DNA from: Watersipora subatra
Lineage: Eukaryota; Bryozoa; Gymnolaemata; Cheilostomatida; Watersiporidae
DNA length: 64,000 nucleotides
Direction of reading: 5' to 3'
NCBI RefSeq assembly: GCF_963576615.1
Contig: NC_088708.1
Coordinates: forward strand, 62,598,672 to 62,662,671
Part shown: in pieces, positions 36,134-49,460 of the stretch
Layout: each line of letters starts with the position of its first letter
Numbering within the stretch: the stretch's first letter is position 1
Position numbers and translations under genes: made by a program
The notes under the pieces: generated by a model
Told to the model about the DNA's origin: nothing
What the model saw: only the letters and a program-made list of their open reading frames with translations
The model's database searches: none

Positions 36134-37233
36134 CAGTCAAACATGGATAACTCAAACTTCACGGGACCGAGCAAAAATGTTCAAATTATCAGAACGTTCA
36201 AGTTATCAGAGCACTGCCACAAGTCCATGTATTTACTTATTTATTAGTAGATAAATGTACATATACAATCTATAATATAAATCAAAAGCACAAATGGCTT
36301 GTTTCAAATTAAATGCTTCTAATGTAAAGTTTTAAACTTTTTCATCAAAAAGTATAGAGATTTTTCTGTCACTTGAGATTGGTTTGTTTTTTGAGGTGAA
36401 GTTATTGCCAGGACGTTTTTTAGATTGACATTGGCAAAACTTGATCGTTGTTGAAATGCTCAAAAGAAAAGACATCTTTTTTTAGCGTTTTACCCATGAT
36501 CAATTTTGCCGATTTTTCTTGAAGTTTATGCAAAGATTTTCTTACTTTATCTGGGATTCGTTAAGAGCAACACTCCGAGGCAGTTCAATTAAAAGTTTTA
36601 CGAGGTTTACGGTACATTGTATATCACTCACGCTTTTTGAATGGATACTTATTGAATGTACACACGTATTCTGTGTTTAGGTCAAACGATGAATAGTTTT
36701 TTAGCTAAGACAACGTATACGTTTAACTACAACACTTTTTAAGACGTTGATTCAACACGGAATCAACGTCGGAAAACTATTCATCACGGGCTAGCCGGGT
36801 CACGCACTCAAGGATTTTCGCCACGCTAATACAGAACAAAAACAACATGCTGTTTTTGTTTTGTATGTGCGTGGCGAAAAATCCTTGCGCGCGTGACCTG
36901 GCTAGCCCGCGCTTTTCATCGTATAGAAGTATAAATCAAATTTCACCAAACCTTTAGAAAAGTCGTTGACAAAAATATTTTGCCGATAGTGGTAATAACG
37001 ACGCTTATGAATTACGAAAAAATGAGGTTTACCTCTATGGCTTTGAATAAAGTCATTTTCTAAAGCGATAACAACCGTTTCGGTAGCCGTTGGGCAAAAA
37101 AACAGTTCGAATTAACAGTGTTGAGTTCGAGTTATCTATAGCAATTTATCATTACGTGGGAACGGACCAAAGAAACCGTTCGAAACAACCATGTGTTCGA
37201 GCTATCCGTGGGCGAGTTATCCATGTTTGACTG
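36134..37233. mobile_element. Nested pogo-like element with CAGTCAAACATGGATAACTC ends
   Basis: CAGTCAAACATGGATAACTC at the left and GAGTTATCCATGTTTGACTG at the right are exact inverted repeats. It interrupts the GCAAAATATGTGG sequence of the host element after a TA, giving TA left and a mutated TT right. The interior holds the 123-bp hairpin at 36787-36909 and a 28-bp one near 36752-36779. It shares interior sequence with the element at 22510-24044. No intact transposase. Confidence 0.85.
36787..36909. repeat. 123-bp imperfect palindrome inside the pogo-like element
   Basis: The arms run from CGGGCTAGCCGGGTCACGC to GCGTGACCTGGCTAGCCCG, about 57 bp each with few mismatches, meeting at AACATGCTG. 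This would form a long, GC-rich hairpin. Confidence 0.85.
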
Positions 37234-38035
37234 TTCGTGGAAATGTGAATACAAGCTCTTAAAAGCTCAAAAACGAACAGTTAATCGCAGCCACACGAGA
37301 CCGCCGTAGTTTGGATTCTCTTTCCAAAACGGCTCAAATGTGACGTAGCTGTGGTAGATGGTTTCTGTTTACACTTTCATGCAACCTTATTCATCGAAAT
37401 ATTTTCAAATATACTTCACGCATTCAATAAAACCATGTCTATTGTTCTTACGCGTCTGTTTTATCGTCATTGCAATGCTGTTACTTTTAGCAGTGATATC
37501 TTATAACTTACCGTAAAAATTCGTTTAATCTTTAGCCTTAGCTTGAAGGAGTACATATCATTGTCTGATAATCATAACGAGCCTGTTGGTCACTTGTAAT
37601 AATCGAAAAGTGCTGCAGAAATTGTTTGCGAAGTATTGGGTCACATGATCAGATTACGACTTGCCGATTAGACCAAACCGAAACAAAACTGTAAAGTAGC
37701 GAGCATCTATATTTGATACAGGGTCTTCGGTAAAACCCGAAGTGTTTGTCATAAACTAGTGCTACGATAAGTTTTATATTGAGCTTTTTATTGGCCTTTT
37801 AATTCACGTGAGAACATCACGTGACCAGACAATAAATAAATTTCATGACTACGTCAGAGAAATAAAGAGATTCCAATCTACGGCGGCTTTTCGTTTTTGA
37901 GCTTTTAAGAGCTTGTAATCACATTTCCACATATTTGGCACTTACAAGACAACGGAGTAAGACATGGTGAATCTGTTGATACCAAATAACTGTAATGTGA
38001 ATTTTGTTGCAAGTCAACCTTTAAGGGAGGTATAC

Positions 38036-38400
38036 CAGAGATGGAAAAAATCATGATTTTTTTAATTTAAATCAGATATTGTTGGTTTTAATCAGATTTT
38101 TTTGAAAACATCAATTACCAGCTTTTTTTCATAACGCTAACATAATATTATTTTATTTTGTTGCAGTGTGCTACATGAATACTTAGCAACAAGCAAAACA
38201 ACTTTGCATCACTTTAATTTATGAAGCTGTTTTTATTTCAATTTTAACCAAGTTGTGCAGTTCATTTGTGCAGTGTTGTTCAGTAGACTATCAAGTACTA
38301 TTTTTTGACATAGAAAAAATTAAAAAAGTCATCAAACATGATTTTTTGAGGATCATTGAAATCATGATTTAAATCAGTTGACTTTAATTGGCCAACCCTG
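38036..38400. mobile_element. hAT MITE with exact 8-bp target duplication
   Basis: It starts CAGAGATGGAAAAAATCATG and ends GGCCAACCCTG. The flanks are AGGTATAC at 38028-38035 and again at 38401-38408. TIR and 8-bp duplication together identify the hAT superfamily. Repeated AAATCATGATTTAAATCAG blocks occur at both ends. At 365 bp it is non-coding. Confidence 0.9.
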
Positions 38401-38408
38401 AGGTATAC

Positions 38409-40904
38409 CTTTCAGGAGCATCTACTGCACATTTAATTAGACCTCACTCTATAAACTTTTGATTTTCATTTGTTTACTAGCAATGGAGTAGCAAACACGT
38501 GACTGATAACAGGCAACGCTTCACACAAGGTTGAGAGTAGTCATTGCACAAACACTGTAGTAAATGAGCCATCCCAAACGTCATTTAAAATATGTCAAAG
38601 AACTCTGTTTATCACATCGAGTAATAAAACCTTTAACTTTGAATGCTGTTTTTATTCTGGATAGCAAAGATTGATTCAGATTTGATATAGTTCCAGAATA
38701 TTCTGGAATAACTGGATCAACTTATACATGAGTAATGTCTAAAATAATACATTTCTTTGCCTTGAAATGCCTATCAACTTATACATTATATCTAGGTATA
38801 AATCAATATATAAGGTATACAGCAAAACCAGTTTTGACTTACAAAAGTTTTTACTTACGAAACAGCTTCTAGAACAAATTAATTTTGTAAAGGCTCCACT
38901 GTAATTGTTTATATGTAAATAAAAAGTTGAAAATCTAATCAGGCTTAGTCTAGAACTAACCAAAAACACGATGATTAAGCGATTACAAGTAAGGTTAAAT
39001 TTAACTTACAGCAATACACTGTAGAGCAGTGGAGTTAATAAAAGAACTAAGATTTGTCTGCCCAATGTAATCAGTATTTTGCTCTCGAAGCCTGCTACCA
39101 CGAACTGTTACAAACGCGCGAGCTATCGTTTGAAGGCTGTACTATAATGCAAGTAGGTAAATGTGTTGTTTGACACTTTGAACTACTTTAATAAGGAAGT
39201 AATAATTAATTACTACTATGCAACAATTAGACAAATTAAAAATGACAAGGACATTTTATGAAAAACAGAACGCATTTGGGGCGCTGGCTGCCTTTTACCG
39301 CGACATTTCAGTACGGAGAATGCTTTACGCCTCCCAAGGACAATGCAACAATTGTATGAAAAGTAGAGCCATTTGACTTGTTCTAAATCAGTGTAACGTT
39401 TATCATCGCAGATGTAATTGATTTTTTTTCAATATGTTGGCGTCCTTGTCCAGAACGTGAACTGGGCAAGGACGCCAACATACTAAAAAACGGTGATTAT
39501 AATAACTTTATTCGATAGCCAAATTAATTTTTGCTAAACCACACTCGTTGTAGTCGATAAAGAGCGTAAACGCTAGCAGCAGCACAAAGCTAATATTAAA
39601 ACCATCCTATTAAATAATTGGATCTTTACCAGTAATAGCGATGAGACAGAGACTCTTCGAAGATTAGAAGATTCACGATCGAAATGGGGAAAACCCTTTA
39701 TCGTTGCCGTAGCTTTTGCTCCGTTAAAATAATTTGTACGATTTATGGTTCATATTATCGTCGGCAGTACAATGAGACTGCAAGCTACTATTAAGGCTAC
39801 CTCGCCACGCCGTGAACTATACAAACACTGCATAGCAACAGATATATACAGTATTAATTAAACATACGTAAACTGTACGTACCTACGTAAGTTTGAATAT
39901 TATGTGCAACGAAAAAAATGTATCAATCCATTTGTTCGGTGAATTGTGAAGTGGATTTAGGTTAATAGGTTAATTAAAAAGGGTTGTCTGACCCCTGACT
40001 TTTTCTTTTAAAGGGATCGCAACTCCTAACTTGTTGCTGCTTCAGTAAGAAAAAATACCACGTCCATTGGGTCCTGACAAACGGAAATGACCAGAGAGAT
40101 GCAACTGTCCTGCTCATGCACTGTCATGCTTGCACAATCTGAGATGCTGGTGCAATCTGTGAGATTGTCAGCTTAGTTGCTTATTGGAGGTTATACTTGC
40201 TGGTGCACTGTGTTGCTGGTGCAATCTAAAAGATTAACAACCTAACTGTTGATTGAAGATGATACTTGCTGGTGCAATGTGTGTGCTGGTGCAATGCAGG
40301 TGAAGTCAAGCTAGTTGATGTTTGTATAAAGATCCAGTGAAGGCTGCATTATGTCTTGTATTGTGCACAAGAATGAACATATCCGTACAGGCAGGGTATT
40401 TATATCCATAAAGGGTGGGCCTTAGCAAGTTCAACCAGGTTAAAGAGAATATCTAGGTACATAAGAGTTTCGAATGAAAAACAGGCCTTGCTCTCAACGT
40501 ATGATTAGATAATGGCTACACATATAATGACTACTCATACAAAAACAAGGAATAATTATGGATATGTATAATTGGTTATTTGTATCAGTCCACATCACTT
40601 GACCGTTTGAATTGGCCAAAAAGAGACAAACGCTTGGCAACACTTTCGGTTCGAAAGAGAACAACTTCAGACAAACAGGCAATGCGGCGGGCTGAAAGAT
40701 TTTTGCAGATTTGCTAAAGCGCATATATACTGGGTGTGGATCTTGATGTAACACAATGTTGCCTGCTTTTTATTTAGATATGTATTATTTTGTTTTTAAA
40801 CTTGATCCCAATGCTTTCTATTACTAAATAACATCGATACATGAGTTGAAAGGCAACAAAGCATATGCACACTTCCCGGCACTAAAATAATAAGTACATA
40901 TAAC
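38409..40904. other. Intergenic region with a hairpin and a degenerate tandem array
   Basis: It holds a near-perfect hairpin at 39433-39482 (19-bp arms, TATGTTGGCGTCCTTG and complement). It also has a loose 60-70 bp repeat at about 40130-40300 built on CTTGCTGGTGCAATCTG-like blocks. Nothing else was recognised. Confidence 0.5.
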
Positions 40905-41391
40905 CAGTGATGTAGTGCTAACCTTTTTTTAACCATAACTGTAAAGTTGAAATAATTGGATGTAGGCGACCAAGAGTCGCAACGCAACTCCACCGCCACG
41001 CAGTGACAGTTGGAACAGCTGGGGGCCTGGTTGGCGCTGTAAGGCACCCAGTGGGTCCAGGACAAAGCCCTCGTCGCCAAAGCCTACAGGGCTTTGAAAT
41101 CATATATATGGTATGAGAAATGAGCACATCTGTAGTAATAAATAAGTTGAGAAAATAATAAAAATTTAGGAATATAGTGTTGCCAAGAGCCCTGGGAAAG
41201 ACAAGCAACTACTGTGACATAGTCGACTATAATGACATTAGTGTACTTGAATAAATGAAATAGAGCTATAATATACTTTGAGAATTGGCAGTCTAAAAAT
41301 TTTTAACTCCAACTATAGTTACACTTAAAAAACACACAAATTTTCTAACCATAACTAAGTTAGGGAAAGTTACGGTAGCACTACATCACTG
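40905..41391. mobile_element. hAT MITE with exact 8-bp target duplication
   Basis: Left end CAGTGATGTAGTGCTAAC, right end GGTAGCACTACATCACTG; flanks CATATAAC at 40897-40904 and 41392-41399. It is 487 bp. The interior has a short GC-rich block (40960-41090) unlike the surroundings, open for about 90 codons on the minus strand but without a recognised product. Confidence 0.9.
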
Positions 41392-41399
41392 CATATAAC

Positions 41400-44300
41400 C
41401 TCCGCAGGTTGAGGAGTGAACCTCAATGAGGTTCACTGAGCCAATGAGGAAAACTTCCTCAGCCTACATGGTCAATCTATGGGTAGATTTATTCATAACA
41501 CATTTATTACTTTTTTGGTATCTTTTCACTTGCTGACGTCAGCATTAATCTGGATACAAAAGTTTTTCATACACAGCAGAATTTCATATTGTATTAAGTT
41601 TGTACCAAATATTCACCTAAATGTAATAGTTATTATTTAGAAGAAGCTGCTAAAATTAATCTATCATCCGTCACCCAACAATTCTTCAGTTAATCAGTTT
41701 CCCCAGCTTTAAATCTTGCCAGTTGCCAGAAGCCAGATTGCTCATTTAGACAGCCAGTACTTTTTTTGCCTCCTTTTTTCAACTTTCTTCAACTACCTTG
41801 AAGCGATGCATTCTTGAGTCAATAACCTGCCCTGATTGATGGATTACTATACTAGGCCATTCTTGGTTCTACTATCGTATATTTGAACACTCTTTAGTAG
41901 ATCTCTCTTAAGCCGCCTTATACGCTTCTTTTAGTTGCAGTGTGAAAATGAATACATACAATATTTACCCTATACATTTTAATAAATGTGTTTGATATTT
42001 GCTTTTTGGTATATTTATATAAATGCTTAAACCTGATTTTTATTATATAAAACTTCCACATTATGTCAATTGTTTGCGTCATTAGCTTTTTTAGAGTGGC
42101 CTGATGCTAAATAATCTATCGATTGTAGATAAATTACCTAGCGATGGACTTTCTCTATCCTATAGAAAATGACTAGATCAAGCTTTCTATTAGTTATCAG
42201 GTTATAAACTGGCAATTGAATATTTTCTTCTACTAATACCAAAAATGTACAAGCAGATATAATTCGAATTACAGCAGTAAAGTATACACATAGATTTTTT
42301 CATTTAAATAAATTAACTGCTCAGCTCCATGACTAGCTATGTTAATGCACATGTAGGTTCTCATTACACCTATTTTCTTCTGTCTCTCACAGTTATGTAA
42401 TTTTCAATGAAATGAACTAAACAGACACATACAGATACAGAATGAACCTGCACTTCCAGCCATACAGAAACATAATAGCAAGAAATGCCCTACACCACTG
42501 TTTAATAAAACAGTCATTACTGTTCAACCCGATGTCTGTACATGTACTATTTTTCATTATTTTATGAAAAAGTACCCTTTGTTAATGTATCCATAAGAGT
42601 ATATAAAAGATTTATAGTGCATGTTAAAATGAATAATATGGTCTATGATGGGGACATGGCAGCAATAACCTACATCTGCTGCTAAGTATTTATCTCAAAA
42701 ATCTTTGAGATGCTGACTGCAGGTCTAATTGTCTCCCACTACAGGTTGTATGTGTGCCATCGATATTTGTGACGAGGTGGATTTGGTTAAGTATTTTAAG
42801 TTACTTTACGGGTGACTTGGCATCAGGGCAGGTCATTCTATCATTTTGAACAAACTATTTTTTATAAGCTTTCTGTGACACTGTATAGTCTAATTGCGGC
42901 AAGCTGCAGAATTAGTAAAATATGGATATATCTCAGGCACCCATGTCACAAAAAGCCTTTGTTCTTCATACTCAAATAAAATCTCAATAATCATGAGAGT
43001 GGGAATTGCAATTTAGCCTTATGAGTCTGCGTTATAATGCCATTAGATCCATATCATGGGTGTTAAAGAAATAAAGATAGTGAAATCATACTTACTATAA
43101 GTAAATCATAAATCACAGTAATGGGGTCTTTTCATCTCACACAAAGAGCAAACTTACATCTCTTGCAAGCCAATGTAAACTTTGACGGTTGAAAACATAA
43201 AAATTATTTCTTCTTCACAGGAGATAACTCTAAAACTTTGATAATCCAAAACAAAATTGTAGACTATATAGCCTAAAAGATGGCTAATCAAACCGTATTG
43301 AACACGTTGATGCAGAACCTAGTTTTATTATTGAAAATGAATATAATAAGCAATATATAAGAACATAATAATAAGCTAGATGCTTTTGTTAAAGCTTACC
43401 CTTACACTGTTAAATATCTGGGCTAGCGTGATCAGCATGATATGTAATATAAATCATGATATAAACTACATACATGCTATATATAGCCTGATATGTAATG
43501 ACTAAATTTAGTGATTTCATACATTTTTGAAGCAGACTCTTGAACGTACATGTACTATTATTTTTTCACTTTTCTTTTTATAAATTGAAATGATTGCGTC
43601 GCCTAAGCGTCTGTACCCCTATGGTACAATTACCCATTTTTCCTATCTAGTCGTCATGCTACGTCACTGTGGTTACCCCACATGGTGTGTAGATAATTAG
43701 AACGCAGGGTCAAAACTGACACCACCAACACAAAAAAGTCTGAGTCATATTTGCACTTGCCACGCAGACTTTTGGCTTATGCATATATCTTGTGGTTTGC
43801 GCCAGCAAAAAGATATTTCTTCATCATGATTTGCGTAAAGAAAATAATTGATAGAAAATATAAATGGTATGGGAGCAGTCATCCAGCTTACAAAGCATTT
43901 GAAACAGCTTTGGGAATGTCGCCCTTCAGTCTTTTAATACTGTTGCACCTGCTGTGTGGCACAAGGTTTAAAGGTGGACATGTTTTGCCGATCAGCAGTG
44001 ATGTGCATTGATTGACGATAACCTAAGCTGGCTATCTGTATATACTGTTCCCAATGGTAAATGCCACCTTTGAAAAAAAATACAACTTTGTTCTGGTTCT
44101 TTTGTTGTCAGATGCTCTCGTTTCTTATGGAAGGCTTGAATCAGAGGAAAACAGTTCCTCAGGCCAAGCCAGCACCTCACTACACTAACAAATAATTTAT
44201 TACAGTAGATTTTACTCAAACCAAAACTTTAAACTATATAGCTTAGGGATAGTTCATATCTTACCTTTAGCTGTTTGATCAAAGTCTAGTTTTCTCCCTA

Positions 44301-44797
44301 CTGGCTGAACAGCTTTTTAGCCAGATGATAATATACATTGCTGTGAAAGCTTGTAGTAGTGTGAACTCATAAAAGACAACTGCCATAACTACTGATTGTA
44401 TTAGCTCAGCGGTAACCTTTAATTATTTTAATTCTGAATACGTAACATTGAACTGCTTTTATGACTATATACTACTTATGCATGACTAATATAGTGATCG
44501 TAGTTATCTCGACTAGTAAATAAATACTTGAGAAGTCAAAAAGTTTTCATGTAAAAAGCTACTCATCCTTTTTAATAGCCACCACTAGGGGTCACTTCAC
44601 AGATGACCTACATACTCATAGGTAATCGTATTGTTGCATCTTGCCTGCTATTGCATAGTTGTAGAGCATAGCCTTCATTCTGGAAGAATTAAGAAATGCC
44701 TGAAAAAGTTGGTGCAGTGTGGAAGGTGAAAGAGAAATATTTTTTTGAAGCGGAAGTGGAACCATTTTGACAAAAGACTATTATTATTAGCCAATCC
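41400..44797. other. Intergenic, no recognised feature
   Basis: AT-rich sequence with no open frame supported by splice sites or a domain. An ATG at 44697 opens ten codons before a GTGAAA donor-like site and could be a first exon of the downstream + strand gene, but nothing confirms it. Confidence 0.4.
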
Positions 44798-45680
44798 TTA
44801 AAGGTTGACTTGCAACAAAATTCACATTACAGTTATTGGGTATCAAAAGATTCATCATGTCTTACTCTGTTGTGTTGTAAGTGCCAAATATGTGGAAATG
44901 TGATTACAAGCTCTTAAAAGCTCAAAAACGAAAAGCCGCCATAGATTGGAATCTCTTTATTTCTCTGACGTAGTCATGAAATTTATTTATTGTCTTGTCA
45001 CGTGATGTTCTCATGTGAATTGAAAGGCCAATAAAAAGCTCAATATAAAACTTATCGAAGCACTAGTTTATGACAAACACTTCGGGTTTTACTGAAGACC
45101 CCGTATCAAATATAGATGCTCGCTACTTTACAGTTTTGTTTCGGTTTGGTCTAATCGGCAAGTCGTAATCTGATCATGTGACCCAATACTTCGCAAATAA
45201 TTTCTGCAGCACTTTTCGATTATCACAGGTGACCAACAGGCTCGTCATGATTATCAGACAATGATATGTACTCCTTCAAGCTAAGGCTAAAAAAATTTCA
45301 CGAATTTTTACGGTAAGTTATAAGATATCACTGCTAAAAGTGACAGCATTACAATGACGATAAAACAGACGCGTAAGAACAATAGACATGGTTTTATTAA
45401 ATGTGTGATGTATATTTGTGAAAATATTTCGATGAATAAAGTTGCATGAAAGGGTAAACAGAAACCATCTACCACAGCTACGTTACATTTGAGCCGTTTT
45501 GGAAAGAGAATCCAAACTACGGCGGTCTCGTGTGGCTGCGATTAACTGTTCGTTTTTGAGCTTTTAAGAGCTTGTAATCACATTTCCACATATTTTGCAC
45601 CTTCAACACAACAGAGTAGTACATGGTGAATCTTTTCATATCAAATAACTGTAATGTGAATTTTGTTGCAAGTCAACCTT
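44798..45680. mobile_element. Long-TIR element, copy 4 (TTAA-flanked family)
   Basis: TTAAAGGTTGACTTGCAAC at the left; the right arm ends TTGCAAGTCAACCTTGA, with the terminal TTAA mutated. It is in the same orientation as copy 2, 884 bp, intergenic. It has the best-preserved interior of the five. Confidence 0.85.
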
Positions 45681-47888
45681 GACGAGAGGACTGGGTATGT
45701 AAGAGAGGACTGGGTGTGGCTATGATGATCATTGTTGCCGTTATTGCTTTTTATCGCCATTCTCAACGAGGGCTGCTGACTTTGCTGGTGTTTAATCAGG
45801 ATTCTTGGAAGATATAATTTATATGCCTTTCTCAATGATGGGTGAGCTGAGCAATTTTTAGTCAGGCAGCTTGCTTAGGTGTTACTTTGCAGATGATTGG
45901 AGCCACTCAAAGGAACAAGGCTAATCAATGAATACATCGGAAAAATTTGATATGCCAAATTCATTAGCTTTTGCCAATAATGTGCCTATAAGGATTAGTT
46001 TGCCATTGGCCAATTTCAACTACAACTTGCTGGGATTTAGTTCAGGTTGGAAATTGTACACAAAGTCGGCATTGGAGACGTGGGTTAAAAGTTTGTCAAG
46101 CGATCTCATGTTGCTATAGCAAAGTTCCTTATTGGCTCTGAACTTTGTTAGTTCTTGTAAACAAAAGAGCTGATAACCTTGGCTCCCTGGAGCCTAAATA
46201 TGTAATGTATTTTTGTTGGCAATCACATGGGTTGTTGACAGTCTAGTAAGAACTGCTAAAAGTACAAGTAATAAACTCACACGCACAAGTGTTAAGTTGC
46301 AAAAATTGTTTGCGACGAGAATATTCTGAGCTAAAATGGCAAACAACAAGAGCAATCACAAAGCAAAAAAGAAATTTTATGTTACCCAGATTAAAACTCC
46401 TGCACTGTAAAACTAAAAATACACGCTGCTTACCTGAGAAGCGTTACACTGTACAGGTATAAAACACACTATAATATCAACAAATGGACTGAATCTATAC
46501 AAAAAGACTCTTGAAAGGCACAACGCTGTAGAATATATTATCTATCTGCCAGTACATACTAGCATTATCTTTTATTGATTATCTGGTGGTGGAAAATATG
46601 CATTATATAGCTGCTGCCTACCAATATTTTCTTTGTATTTATTCTATAATAGACCAGCAACATATGAATAATAATGGACGTGCACAATATTAAGAATATA
46701 TTTACGTGATACAACTCTGTGTTGTATCATGTAAATAGAATTTGAGATTTATTAGGCTATCACTAAACTTGTAGTTAAGGTTGTCCTACCATACAAACCA
46801 CACAAAACAGATCCTAATCATCATTTTCTTATAAGGACGAAAAGTGCATAAGACTCCAATAACCTTTTAAATTGGAGGTAACAAGTGTAGACATAACGAG
46901 TGCAATAGTGCTCTCTGTCGACATAGAACCTAGTTCTAGCGGCTAGCATGTTTTTTCGTTAGCAAATTGATCTCATATTTTGTTGGCATATTATACATAG
47001 CTTTTTTTCTAGTTAGAATTTCTGTTACCAGATTTTTATTTTAGTCTATTGCATAGATGACATAAAACATCAGTTTTAAAATATGAATTTGCAAACATTA
47101 TGTTATGGCGACAGTCTAATGCAGATACTGATACAGAATTTCTTAGTTTCAGAACTCAGCACTATCTATGGTTAGCTGAGTATGAAACACAAACTTAACA
47201 ACAAATGTTTTTCCTGATACCGTAATTTAGCCTTGGATCTTATGAGAAATATTTAAATAATTTACTCTGTTTAGATAAGTATAACAGTCCTTAGTTATTT
47301 GGGGTAAACATCTACACGTAATCCCTCTCTACCATTTGTGGTTACACTTGAATGGACAGAACACTCTCAGTCCTACAGAATGTGGACGTTATTTAGTACC
47401 TTCATTACCTATTACCTGTCTCTTTGACTCAAGAGCCTCTATAAACTATACTTTAGTATGAGGGTTTAGCTGCAGTAAAATAAACAACACCAGATTGCCG
47501 AATATTATCAAAGGGCTGCTTATGAAATGGTATGGTATCTTTAAGTATTTATATACTGAGCTGCCTAATGGTTTCAATAGACATAACCTGCTGATCAGCA
47601 AATGGCAATATTCTTTTAGATGTTGCCACAAATCTTTATATCAAACATGTTTCTGGAAGTTTTAGGCTATGCTTAGATTTGGAGAATATTCAAGGGAGCC
47701 TAACAATCCATGTAGTTGAAATGCAAACAAATCGTGAGCACTTTTCACAAACAACTTTACATGAATTTCTGCTAAGTTAGCAAGGATATCGTAAAAAGAT
47801 AGTTTTATTATAACTTTTCACCATGTATTTACTCAACGATGTTTGTATCGAGTCAAACCACTCAAGATTTTACTCAGCTTCTAAAACT
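45681..47888. other. Intergenic, one hairpin
   Basis: A 39-nt inverted repeat lies at 46699-46737 (TATTTACGTGATACAAC and complement with one mismatch). No gene recognised. Confidence 0.5.
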
Positions 47889-48217
47889 TTAGACCTGTTG
47901 TTCCACATATAGGTTAGCCTTCTCCTTTGTGACTATAATATCGGCGTAAGGTTTCCTGTTTGAGGTGAATACTTCGTTTATGGGGATAATAAATTTGCCA
48001 AAATGGCTGCTGTAGTAATACATTTGTAACAGCCAACACAAGTTAACAAATGAAACATTTTGGAGATGTTTCTTGTTTCTTTTCAAGTAATCTGAAAAGA
48101 TAATGTGCAAACATAAGGACACTAATTATATGCCAATAAACTCACGGTAGCTGATTCTGATCTTACTACTATTGGTCTTGCTGCCATTGCAATGAAAGAT
48201 ATTTGCAAGTGTGTTTT
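47889..48217 (-). CDS. Unidentified two-exon gene fragment
   Basis: Exon 48217-48146 follows a TTTTATTAG acceptor and ends at C/GTGAGT. A 54-bp intron ends ATCTTTTCAG. Exon 48091-47889 ends with TAA. The phases agree (1 in, 1 out, 1 in), and the joined frame is open for about 90 codons, reading for example NGSKTNSSKIRISY across the first exon and YADIIVTKEKANLYVEQQV at the end. No family is recognised. Upstream exons would lie above 48217 but were not found. A chance pairing of splice sites in AT-rich DNA is a real alternative. Confidence 0.25.
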
Positions 48218-49460
48218 CTAATAAAATATAATAGTATTAATAAAGATATTTGAACTTAAAATAAAATATGAAGCTACTTTCAAATGAGTGTGTGTGTGGT
48301 TGCGCAATTGTGGTAGTCTGAGAAAATGGTATGAATTGTCATAGGTTTTGACTGATTTCATGCAAACCTCACACGCATATGCTCTACTTTTCACCACTTT
48401 GCAAAAAAACATTTGATTTTAAGACTCTGTCTAGCTCCTGAGAACCTGTCACTTAAAAACCTATCTGTGGGCTACCTGTGTTGAAAATGAAAAGTAACTG
48501 TGAATATTGCTGGGCTTAATCCTAGTAATGCCTAAAAGCATCCTTGTACCAATCAAACTAATAAACATTGTTTTAAAAACATCTACTCTCTATGCAAGTT
48601 TTATGATAGAATATCGCATATATAAACATAAAGGACAATGCTTATTATTGCTCAAGTTTTAGGCCTCTGATATTATTCACTGAGTAGGTGCGGCCAGGCT
48701 TGTACAGCTTGTGCAAGCCTACAGGCAATTGAAGCCTACACAGCTTATATAGCAACCAATAGATAAATTGTTTGCTAGTACCACTTGTGTTATTTGTAAT
48801 TAGCTGATCCATGCTAAGAACTAGTCTTTAAGTCACTCTAAATCTTTTTAATTATTATAAATTTAATAATCAGTTTATCGATATTTTAAACTATAGAAAA
48901 AATCAAACAACAACACAAGCAGCCATTTTATTTTCTGTTCTTAGCAAGAAACCCAAACACTCTTTTGGACCTTTGTAACCTTCATATAATTCATAATAAA
49001 CATTTATCTGTCAATGGATTAAGCATTAATCCTTGAATATAGGCCACAAAGCAGAGAATCATTAAATTGTATGCGTATTTATCCTTATAAGTGTGCCTCG
49101 CTGCTCTTCATCTGACAAGAGCTATGTCAATACTTATATAGAGCTGTAACAAGCAGTAAAAGCAATTATAAATGTCATCAGCAGTGAAAACAGAAACATG
49201 ATTGGCAATAAGATAACAATATAAAAAGACGAAATTGAAGGATTTTATATAGAGGTCTTTTTTCCAATAATCGTAAGCTAAGAAGTTGTATTAACAGTAA
49301 AGGGTCACCTGCCTGAAACTGCCCTGGTTCTTATATACAAGTTTTGCTGGAGCACTTCTAGCTCCTGGCAACATACATATCATCGCAAACATTATAAAAT
49401 TCCTGATAAGCAAGTGCTCAGTGTTGAGTCCTAATTAGGGGAATTTTTTTATACTTTTAG
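48218..49460. other. Intergenic or 5' intron of the D8C gene, nothing recognised
   Basis: AT-rich, no supported frame. The first coding exon of the downstream membrane-protein gene must end in phase 0 somewhere upstream of 49461, here or further left. Confidence 0.4.

Larger units (their letters stand above)
35636..38024. mobile_element. Long-TIR element, copy 3, carrying two nested insertions
   Basis: The left arm starts TTAAAGGTTGACTTGCAAC at 35636; the right arm ends at 38024 in TCAACCTTTAA. Without the insertions at 35700-36107 and 36134-37233 the length is about 880 bp, like the other copies. It lies just upstream of the TRIM start codon (35545), so it may be within the promoter or 5' UTR region. 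Confidence 0.85.

Noticed and set aside
40796-41208. Overlapping minus-strand frames of 94 and 96 codons
   Set aside because: They fall within the hAT MITE at 40905-41391 and its flanks, with no conserved domain.
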